Assembly: GCA_958420075.1 (NCBI GenBank)
Contig: CATZIM010000059.1
Coordinates: 1-8,667, forward strand
Length of the DNA: 8,667 nucleotides
Source: an uncultured Clostridia bacterium
GTDB taxonomy: Bacteria; Bacillota; Clostridia; Lachnospirales; Anaerotignaceae
Direction of reading: 5' to 3'
The position numbers and the translations under genes are program-made. Of the stretch, positions 1 to 4,976 are shown in pieces. Within the stretch, counting starts at the first letter, position 1, and each line of letters opens with the position of its first letter. The notes beneath the pieces were generated by a model that had not been told where the DNA came from, searched no databases, and saw only the letters and a list, made by a program, of their open reading frames with translations.

Positions 1-1041
1 GGTTTCCCCTTTGATTTCAATCAGCTGCGGTCTTTCAGAAAACTCAATAAAATGATTGCGGAAAACCCCTTTATTCCGTTCTGCGAAGTAAAGTCCCAAG
101 GACAGTGCCACTGCCGCGGGAACAGGTTTTCTACTGCAATACATAGACCCAGAAGTATCAATGACAGCGAGGGCATTTTCTTCTCCGCCAAAATCAGGCA
201 AAGCAGCCCATGTCGCATTCAACGATGCCTTTTCTTCCGGAGAAATGCTATTCCGTCTTGCATGCAGATAAGATTCTACCAATTCATAGGGTGCCACATG
301 ATCCGCATGGAGCTTTGCATCTCCAGTACTTGCTTTGGAGAGAAAAGCTTGATATCTTTCTCTGTCATTCCGCCAGAAAGCCATTTTGTATTTGAACAGC
401 GCTTTAGAGGGCTGCTGTTCATAATCGAAGGTATAATCTTTTTCACGCAAATGATTCTCAATGATATGTATTTTGGCTCTAAGGGCTGTCAAAGCTTTTC
501 TGTAGGCTGCGTCGTTTATGCCAAAGGCTCTGGCGACTCTTTTTGCCTGGTGTACGGTTTCCCCATTGGACGCATTGACAGAAGGCAGCCATTTTCCCAA
601 GAGAGAAACAGATTTTCCTTCTGCAAGTTTTTTCAAATCCGCTTCAAACTGTTTCCGCAGATAAATCAGCATCTCTTTTTCACAGGGTGTATCTATCAAT
701 GCCAAAAGGTCATCATAACGGCCATATTCCGCTACATAAGTCAGGTTTTTCTGAACAGATGCAGGTTCGTTTTTTGCCAGCCAGCAAAGAATTGTCCGAA
801 ATACTTTTCTTTCGCCCAATCCACCCCGAATATCTCTTGCAAAGAAAAGAAGTTTCATGGCTAAATCCGCATCTTCTGTATACGCCTGCACAAAACGCGC
901 AATGATTTCTTTTTCACTTTGTCCGCGCAGCGCTCCAATGGTGGCAAACAAATCCAGACATTTAGAGCCAGTAGAAATATATGCAGCTGCACCATTTTCT
1001 GTTGTAGTCATATTAGCTTCCTGTTTCATGTATTGCAACAT
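1..1041 (-). CDS. DUF2828-type protein with C-terminal vWA domain (Ro60-like architecture), 3' end beyond window
   Basis: The frame is open for 347 codons from the ATG at 1041-1039 to the left edge, so the C-terminus is missing. AGGAGG (1053-1048) lies 6 nt before the ATG and fixes the start. Residues about 15-130 carry DUF2828 family hallmarks: ENGAAAYISTGSKCLDLF near the start, then LLFFARDIRGGLGERKVFR at about 64-82, a helical region. Residues about 288-347 begin a von Willebrand A domain: a hydrophobic strand ending in DTSGSM gives the metal-site residues D295, S297 and S299. The order, helical repeat-like region then vWA, is that of Ro60/TROVE proteins that bind Y RNAs and misfolded RNA; that likeness is at architecture level and RNA binding is inferred, not shown. 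The gene follows three tandem structured RNA units (1069-1352), probably on the same transcript. No signal peptide or membrane segment is seen, so it should be cytoplasmic. The family call is firm; the function is unknown. Confidence 0.88.
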   Translation of the reverse strand, partial: MLQYMKQEANMTTTENGAAAYISTGSKCLDLFATIGALRGQSEKEIIARFVQAYTEDADLAMKLLFFARDIRGGLGERKVFRTILCWLAKNEPASVQKNLTYVAEYGRYDDLLALIDTPCEKEMLIYLRKQFEADLKKLAEGKSVSLLGKWLPSVNASNGETVHQAKRVARAFGINDAAYRKALTALRAKIHIIENHLREKDYTFDYEQQPSKALFKYKMAFWRNDRERYQAFLSKASTGDAKLHADHVAPYELVESYLHARRNSISPEEKASLNATWAALPDFGGEENALAVIDTSGSMYCSRKPVPAAVALSLGLYFAERNKGVFRNHFIEFSERPQLIEIKGET

Positions 1042-1068
1042 AATGATCCTCCTTTTCTTTATTTTCAC

Positions 1069-1160
1069 AAGGCACCATATAAAGCGGGGCCAGCCCGCAT
1101 CAATGGTCTGAAACCATCGAATGTGAAGTAATGTCAAATAAAAATTGCTGTTGGTGCCTT
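1069..1160 (-). ncRNA. Structured RNA unit 1, proximal to the DUF2828 gene
   Basis: Reading the minus strand, a 9-bp closing helix pairs AAGGCACCA (1160-1152) with TGGTGCCTT (1077-1069). Inside are the conserved ACAGCAA directly after the 5' strand, an A/T-rich single-stranded stretch, a middle hairpin ATGGT-TTCAG-ACCAT (1117-1103), and a 3' hairpin GCGGG-CTGGC-CCCGC (1098-1084). The 3' hairpin differs in sequence from the other two units but occupies the same place. After the unit comes GTGAAAAT and then the ribosome site of the DUF2828 gene, 15 nt downstream. It may be a processed small RNA, part of a 5' leader, or both. Strand choice rests on the downstream gene and on GNRA loops in the sister units. 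No match to a named RNA family is claimed. Confidence 0.66.
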
Positions 1161-1173
1161 TTTCAATTTTCAC

Positions 1174-1253
1174 AAGGCGCATCTTTTACAGATTTACATC
1201 TGCCTGCACCGAAGGTTTCTAGCCTTCTACAGTCCGATTGCTGTCTACGCCTT
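1174..1253 (-). ncRNA. Structured RNA unit 2, near-cloverleaf
   Basis: On the minus strand AAGGCG (1253-1248) pairs with CGCCTT (1179-1174), and an adjacent U-G wobble extends the helix to 7 bp. Then, in order: AG; a 4-bp arm ACAG/CTGT (1244-1229) with an 8-nt loop containing GG; one A; a 5-bp arm GAAGG/CCTTC (1227-1211) with a 7-nt loop CTAGAAA; an 8-nt spacer; and CAGAT-GTAA-ATCTG (1202-1189), a GNRA-capped hairpin. The first three helices and their spacing follow tRNA geometry closely. It lacks a T-loop (no TTCRANY) and a CCA end, so it is not a standard tRNA. It shares AAGGC, ACAGCAA and the flanking GTGAAAAT with the other units. Size is 80 nt. Confidence 0.68.
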
Positions 1254-1266
1254 TTTTCATTTTTAC

Positions 1267-1352
1267 AAGGCGCAAATTTCGCAGATTTCCATCTGCCGTT
1301 GTTGAAGGGTTGATTCGTCAACAGTCTGTATTGGGTTTGCTGTATGCGCCTT
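1267..1352 (-). ncRNA. Structured RNA unit 3, first transcribed of the tandem array
   Basis: On the minus strand a perfect 8-bp closing helix pairs AAGGCGCA (1352-1345) with TGCGCCTT (1274-1267). It is followed by T and the conserved ACAGCAA, a middle hairpin GTTGA-CGAA-TCAAC (1322-1309), and a 3' hairpin GCAGAT-GGAA-ATCTGC (1296-1281) capped by a GNRA loop. An ACAG/CTGT pairing near the 5' side is possible but has a long loop and competes with the middle hairpin. The 13-nt linker to unit 2 is GTAAAAATGAAAA; the unit 2 to unit 1 linker is GTGAAAATTGAAA, of the same length. Size is 86 nt. Confidence 0.66.
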
Positions 1353-1397
1353 TCATTCAGAGAATCATTTCCTAGTACTGATATGTATCTCTTTTGG

Positions 1398-1428
1398 ATT
1401 TGTTCTCTGTTTGTATCTTTATTCTACC
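1398..1428 (-). promoter_or_regulatory. Candidate promoter/operator region of the RNA-array/DUF2828 unit
   Basis: The stretch from 1353 to 1451 has no gene and follows the terminator of the WYL operon, so a promoter for the RNA array should lie here. GGTAGAATAAA (1428-1418) contains TAGAAT, a plausible -10 hexamer, about 70 nt before unit 3; no good -35 hexamer is seen at the expected distance. AGAACAAAT (1406-1398) lies further down. Both boxes recur upstream of the first WYL gene (3668-3678 and 3638-3646). GATACATATC (1386-1377), an interrupted palindrome, sits between them and the array. Assignment is tentative. Confidence 0.35.
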
Positions 1429-1451
1429 TGTTATTTCCAAACTCATCACGG

Positions 1452-1488
1452 AAAAAAAGTTGCGAACATCAAAGTCCGCAACTTTTTT
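1452..1488 (-). terminator. Intrinsic terminator of the WYL operon, overlapping the stop codon
   Basis: On the minus strand AAAAAAGTTGCG pairs with CGCAACTTTTTT, and GAC/GTT extends the stem around a 6-nt loop; the T-run ends at 1452. The stop codon TGA (1471-1469) of the second WYL gene lies in the loop region, and the last codons form the 5' arm. The flanking A-run also gives a T-run on the opposite strand, so it could act in both directions. It separates the WYL operon from the RNA/DUF2828 unit. Confidence 0.85.
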
Positions 1489-2383
1489 GATCCAGCAATC
1501 TTTGTTTTATCAAGTCCACAAAATGCTGTGGAGCCGTTACTTTTATCAATGGTCCAAAAGAAAGAATGCGAATGACCATCTCCGTTTCATCCTCTTTGTC
1601 ATAAACAACCGTAATACGATAATGCTTGTCATCCAACTTTTCTGCCTCTTTTTCGCAATGAGCAAAATGAAGCAGCACTCTTTCCAGCGCCTTTCTCTGG
1701 TCAAACAGTTCAAAAACCACTTGCCGCTGTTGCTCCGATTTTCTCGTCAGACGTCTTGCCATCACATCCTGACATCTTTCACAGCTTATAATCCTTCCCA
1801 AATTGATTGTGCTTCCATAACGGTCAGAAGAACCGATCAACCGAAATTTATCATCCTTTTCCGAATATTCCAGACATTTGGGCATAACTCTCATCTGCAA
1901 TGGGTTGCCTCTGCGATTTTGCAGTGTAATCTTCAGCGGATACTGCTGTTTAATGGCATCCAGAATCAACCGAAAATTCTGGATATATGCTTCATCTGTG
2001 TAATCATCGCCGTCTGCATAGCGGTCGAAAACAAGAATATCCTCTGGCAAAAAAAGCGGCTCCACATCTGGAAAGTCATAAATGTTGTCACCAAATAGTC
2101 GCATACGAGGGTCATTGGCAATGGCTTTCAGCCACCGTTTCTCCAAAAGAGTCAGCGGCATCCCAGGCGCTTTGCGCAGAAGTGTTCTGCCATCCGGCGT
2201 AATGAGCTGCCAGCGTTGTTCCTGAATGGCAGGCAAAATATGCAGCATACTTTCCCCAAAAGCATGTTTCTCTACAATGTGCTGCATTTCTTTTGCTTCC
2301 AACGGATGATCTGTAGCCGCTTTCAGTATAGCTGCCATCGTTTGGTAATATATACTGTATAATTCACTGAATATCATGTTCAT
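1469..2383 (-). CDS. WYL-domain protein, second gene of the pair
   Basis: A predicted cytoplasmic, ligand-responsive regulator of 304 residues. Residues about 1-75 look like a helical winged-helix-type region. Residues about 135-205 are the WYL core, with VMPKCLEYSEKDDKFRLIG where the core motif falls, so the eponymous W-Y-L triplet is not kept. Residues about 250-297 form the C-terminal extension (ILSFGPLIKVTAPQHFVDLI). The open frame reaches upstream to 2419, but GGAAG (2394-2390) lies 6 nt before the ATG at 2383, and family members typically begin close to FSELYS; the ATG at 2377 is the alternative. Either start overlaps the end of the first WYL gene (20 or 14 nt), suggesting translational coupling. 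WYL domains are known to bind nucleic acids or small ligands and often regulate defence and RNA-repair loci. The DNA target is unknown; the neighbouring RNA/DUF2828 unit is a candidate. Confidence 0.85.
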   Translation of the reverse strand: MNMIFSELYSIYYQTMAAILKAATDHPLEAKEMQHIVEKHAFGESMLHILPAIQEQRWQLITPDGRTLLRKAPGMPLTLLEKRWLKAIANDPRMRLFGDNIYDFPDVEPLFLPEDILVFDRYADGDDYTDEAYIQNFRLILDAIKQQYPLKITLQNRRGNPLQMRVMPKCLEYSEKDDKFRLIGSSDRYGSTINLGRIISCERCQDVMARRLTRKSEQQRQVVFELFDQRKALERVLLHFAHCEKEAEKLDDKHYRITVVYDKEDETEMVIRILSFGPLIKVTAPQHFVDLIKQRLLDQKSCGL

Positions 2384-3617
2384 CACCATCTTCCAAACCA
2401 TAAAGGGCATACATTGCATTCATGTCATCCCGAAACTTTTCTTCCAGCTTTTCATTGGAAATATGAATTTCTGTGATGCGGCAGATAAATGTCCGAATCC
2501 ATGGAATCAATTCACTGGCATCATACACATCTGCTGTAAACCTGATGGTATTTTCATCCAGATGTTCTATGGTTCCGCAACGTTTTTCCCGTTCCAGCCG
2601 CTTGGGAATATGCTGTTCTCCTTTTCCATAACAAATGGTAAATTCCACATGTTCCATCCGATTGCCCCATCTGCTTTGCGTACTGACACCCCACATGTTT
2701 TTCCGCATTTCTTCCAGCTTCTGACGCATATGGTCAAAGCGTTCACTGACTTCTCCCATTTCTACAGATACAATATGATCTGTCCGAAAGGATAAAATCC
2801 GTCTGAATCTTGGAGAATACGCCATGAGATATTGTCTCCCGCTTTGAGCGCTGACCATCACACAAAGGGGAACAACATGGGATTCTGAGGAACGCTCTTT
2901 ATGTCGATTGCATGTTTCAAGGAGAATACTTCGTTTCTCTCGTATTGCCATAAAAACAGTACACAAAATTTCGCTGTCCACAGCGCCTGTAATATAATGA
3001 TGCTTAAAGGAAAAATGGTCATTTTGTTCCTTTGTTTGGTCCAACAGAAAAGAGCCAATGACTCCGCAGGGAGCAACTTCGGAGAAAAAGTCCAGTATAT
3101 CTTTGTCCAAATCATACTTTGACATTGTCCAGCGGTAATACATGGTTTTCCCCCGCTTTTCGCCCAATACGATTCCTTCTGCAATATATTCTTTCAACTT
3201 TTTTCGTACAGTAGAAACGTCAAAGGTCTTTGGTTCCTGAAAAACAGAAAGATATGTATCAATCTGATCCATGATTTCTGTCAGGGAAAGCACGTCTTCT
3301 GCGGAAGCAAAAATATCCATCAATATAAAATGCAGTGTAATATCCCCATCGGTGAAACTTTTGGTTTTCCATGCTTTGTAGAGAGGGTTGTGCTGTGCAG
3401 CCCTGCTGTCAATGGAGATAAAAACATTCTTTCCCTCTGCGTTTTGACGGAATCGCATATAATCTCCCAGCCAGCTTTCCAATCGTCTGCGTTCATCATC
3501 ATAGGAACGAGCACTTTTCCTCGTATATTCTTCTCGGCTTTTAAAGCCATAGACATAGAACTCCCGCATATACTCACGGATGCGGTTGAAATTTTTCACC
3601 AGCTCACTATATGCCAT
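2364..3617 (-). CDS. WYL-domain transcriptional regulator, first gene of the pair
   Basis: A 417-residue predicted cytoplasmic regulator. The ATG at 3617 has GGAGGG 6 nt upstream. Residues 1-70 are an Arg/Glu-rich helical start with MAYSELVKNFNRIREYMREF. Residues about 92-165 fit a winged helix-turn-helix (ILMDIFASAEDVLSLTEIMDQ, then a recognition-helix-like VSTVRKKLKEYI and a wing GEKRGKTMYYRW). Residues about 210-290 are the WYL domain, with RQYLMAY at 261-267 and FRTDHIVSVEM after it. Residues about 322-405 are the WCX-like C-terminal extension. It begins its own transcription unit after the efflux-operon terminator and overlaps the next WYL gene. The two proteins are different subtypes, so a hetero-complex is possible. 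A role in controlling the RNA/DUF2828 unit is inferred from adjacency and shared upstream boxes only. Confidence 0.9.
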   Translation of the reverse strand: MAYSELVKNFNRIREYMREFYVYGFKSREEYTRKSARSYDDERRRLESWLGDYMRFRQNAEGKNVFISIDSRAAQHNPLYKAWKTKSFTDGDITLHFILMDIFASAEDVLSLTEIMDQIDTYLSVFQEPKTFDVSTVRKKLKEYIAEGIVLGEKRGKTMYYRWTMSKYDLDKDILDFFSEVAPCGVIGSFLLDQTKEQNDHFSFKHHYITGAVDSEILCTVFMAIREKRSILLETCNRHKERSSESHVVPLCVMVSAQSGRQYLMAYSPRFRRILSFRTDHIVSVEMGEVSERFDHMRQKLEEMRKNMWGVSTQSRWGNRMEHVEFTICYGKGEQHIPKRLEREKRCGTIEHLDENTIRFTADVYDASELIPWIRTFICRITEIHISNEKLEEKFRDDMNAMYALYGLEDGDEHDIQ

Positions 3618-3637
3618 GGCTTTCCCTCCTTTGCCTC

Positions 3638-3678
3638 ATTTGTTCTTTTTTGATTGCCACTCTATTTTTTATTCTACC
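3638..3678 (-). promoter_or_regulatory. Candidate promoter/operator region of the WYL operon
   Basis: GGTAGAATAAA (3678-3668) follows the T-tail of the efflux terminator directly. Read as TGGTAGAAT it resembles an extended -10 element (TGnTATAAT), which would place the start of transcription roughly 45 nt before the ATG at 3617. AGAACAAAT (3646-3638) lies just before the ribosome site. The same two boxes occur in the same order before the RNA array, with a spacing that differs by 10 nt. No convincing -35 hexamer is seen. Confidence 0.4.
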
Positions 3679-3733
3679 AAAAAAACAAAAAGAAAGATAT
3701 GCGAAATTCTAAATGAAAATCACATATCTTTCT
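3679..3733 (-). terminator. Intrinsic terminator of the efflux operon
   Basis: On the minus strand an 11-bp stem pairs AGAAAGATATG (3733-3723) with CATATCTTTCT (3701-3691) around a 21-nt loop, followed by TTTTGTTTTTTT (3690-3679). It begins 52 nt after the stop of the TolC-family gene. The loop is long for a terminator, but stem length and T-tail are convincing. A shorter T-run on the other side gives weak bidirectional potential. Confidence 0.8.
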
Positions 3734-3784
3734 ATATTTTTATCCTAGCTCACAAATTATGAAAAGTCATTTTTATGTTTGATT

Positions 3785-4960
3785 TTACAGCAATTCTGTA
3801 TTTTCCAACTGATAAATCTTCATGTCATGAGAATATACAATCTGCGCCAATGTGTTTTCCGCTTCTTCCACATTCAATTCAGCCATGGTCACATCCAACG
3901 CTGTATTTCTGCCCAATGAATAATTCAGTTCTGCCAGTTCCAGATTAGATTTCGCTGTTTCCAGATTCCGCTGTGCTGTTTCATACTGGTCTTCCAGTTC
4001 CTGCACTTCATTATAAGCATTCTGAATTGCCAGTTCCTTATCTTCCTTGGCTGTTTTCAAAGTGCTTTTGGCTTCTTCATAGGAATATTTATTGGAAGCA
4101 GACTGAGAATTTGTACTGGACATGGACATATAGTTTTTGTTGAATTCAGCATCATCCACATTCTGTTCCAGCTGTTTGATGGTATAGTCTGTATTCAGCT
4201 TGTTTTGAATATACTGTGTCATGCTCTGTCCCATTTCATAGGGGGTATATTCTACATCGTATACCAATTCGTATTCTGTATCATCGCTGATGCCCAACAG
4301 CTGATTGAAGGAACGATATTCTTCCTCAATGGCTCTTTCCAGTGTTTCCACATTGTCAACTGCTGTCTTATAATCTGTTTCCAGTGTACGCAGATCATAG
4401 TCACTGATAAGCCCCATTTTGTTTTTTGTCTGTCCCTGCAGATACTGTGTTTTCTTCACTTCTGCCTCTTTTTTCGCAACTTCCAGAGAACTTTCGTCAC
4501 TTAAGATAGAGGTAAAGTAGCTTTTTACTGTAGATTCCAGTGTCAGCTTTGTGATTTCTTCTGTATAACGATTCTGTGTCATACTGCTGCTGATGGATTG
4601 AATCTGGGAATAGATGCTGTAAACATCATCATCCACCCACTGCTGATAGCTGACAGTAGGCACGGAGAAAGAACCTGTGATATCCCAAATATCTTCCTTC
4701 AGATCCTGCAGATATTCTGCCTTTTCTGCCACATTATCCAGATCAGAGCTGTTATCTTCCGCCAGCTCCAGTGCTTCTTCAAATGTCAGCTGCCAAATGC
4801 CGCTTCCTTCTGCATCTGCACTATTTTCTTCTGAAGTACCTTCTGCTGACACACTTTCTGCTGCTTCCACAGTTTCTGTGCTCGTTTCTGCCGCAAAAGC
4901 AGTCGTTGCAGTTGGCATCAGCATTGTCAACGTCAGCAGCAATGCCAATTTATACTTCAT
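3785..4960 (-). CDS. TolC-family protein of the RND efflux operon, apparently without beta-barrel
   Basis: A 391-residue exported protein, third gene of the efflux operon, 16 nt after the permease stop. The ATG at 4960 has AGGAGG 6 nt upstream. Residues 1-23 form a signal peptide (KYKLALLLTLTMLMPTATTAFA, cleavage near A23/A24) without a lipobox Cys. Residues 24-53 are an acidic Ser/Thr/Glu-rich linker. The rest has the two-fold TolC pattern of long coiled-coil helices: about 57-92 and 125-223, then about 246-277 and 292-389, with the typical RNTALDVTMAELNVEEAENT segment near the C-terminus. The places where TolC inserts two beta strands are only about 30 residues (93-125) and about 20 residues (278-297, SMSSTNSQSASNKYS region) and do not look like amphipathic strands. 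In outer-membrane bacteria TolC forms the exit duct; here it may form a wall-spanning or periplasm-like conduit. Family call is good; the barrel loss is inference. Confidence 0.85.
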   Translation of the reverse strand: MKYKLALLLTLTMLMPTATTAFAAETSTETVEAAESVSAEGTSEENSADAEGSGIWQLTFEEALELAEDNSSDLDNVAEKAEYLQDLKEDIWDITGSFSVPTVSYQQWVDDDVYSIYSQIQSISSSMTQNRYTEEITKLTLESTVKSYFTSILSDESSLEVAKKEAEVKKTQYLQGQTKNKMGLISDYDLRTLETDYKTAVDNVETLERAIEEEYRSFNQLLGISDDTEYELVYDVEYTPYEMGQSMTQYIQNKLNTDYTIKQLEQNVDDAEFNKNYMSMSSTNSQSASNKYSYEEAKSTLKTAKEDKELAIQNAYNEVQELEDQYETAQRNLETAKSNLELAELNYSLGRNTALDVTMAELNVEEAENTLAQIVYSHDMKIYQLENTELL

Positions 4961-4976
4961 AAAAAACCTCCTTTCT

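Larger units (their letters stand above)
1069..1352 (-). repeat. Tandem array of three divergent structured repeats
   Basis: Three units of 92, 80 and 86 nt are laid head to tail with two linkers of exactly 13 nt, so the period is about 93-105 nt. Conserved primary sequence is confined to the ends: GAAA(A)AGGC at the 5' side, ACAGCAA just inside, and GCCTTGTGAAAAT at the 3' side. Interiors have diverged in sequence while keeping hairpins in the same order. The closing helices show pair exchange between units (G-C for A-U at pair 6, A-U for C-G at pair 8), which points to selection on RNA structure and argues against simple recent duplication. Confidence 0.75.

Noticed and set aside
52..864. 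Long plus-strand open frame of 270 codons
   Set aside because: It lies antisense to the DUF2828-vWA gene, which has a strong ribosome site and clear family motifs; the plus-strand translation is Cys/Phe-rich and resembles nothing.
1174..1253. A genuine tRNA gene
   Set aside because: There is no T-loop consensus, the third hairpin has a GNRA tetraloop, and the 3' end has no CCA or discriminator context.
1131..1313. Plus-strand small open frame across the repeat array
   Set aside because: Its repeated-looking peptide (SFxQGAxFxDxHLP) simply reflects translation of two tandem RNA units; it has no ribosome site and the units diverge by insertions that do not keep frame.
1069..1352. CRISPR array or insertion-sequence ends
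   Set aside because: The repeats are not near-identical with unique spacers; conservation is at helix ends. No transposase, target duplication or cas gene is present.
1069..1352. Plus-strand terminators (closing helices followed by T-runs)
   Set aside because: On the plus strand the helices end in T-runs, but they enclose 60-75 nt of further structure and no plus-strand gene exists to terminate. The GNRA loops and flanking gene favour the minus strand.
1353..1451. Sigma-54 promoter of the kind that drives rtc loci in some bacteria
   Set aside because: No GG-N10-GC type -24/-12 element with convincing flanks was found in the leader of the RNA array.
1394..2098. Plus-strand open frame of 234 codons
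   Set aside because: It is antisense to the second WYL gene and runs through its terminator; no ribosome site or recognisable motif.
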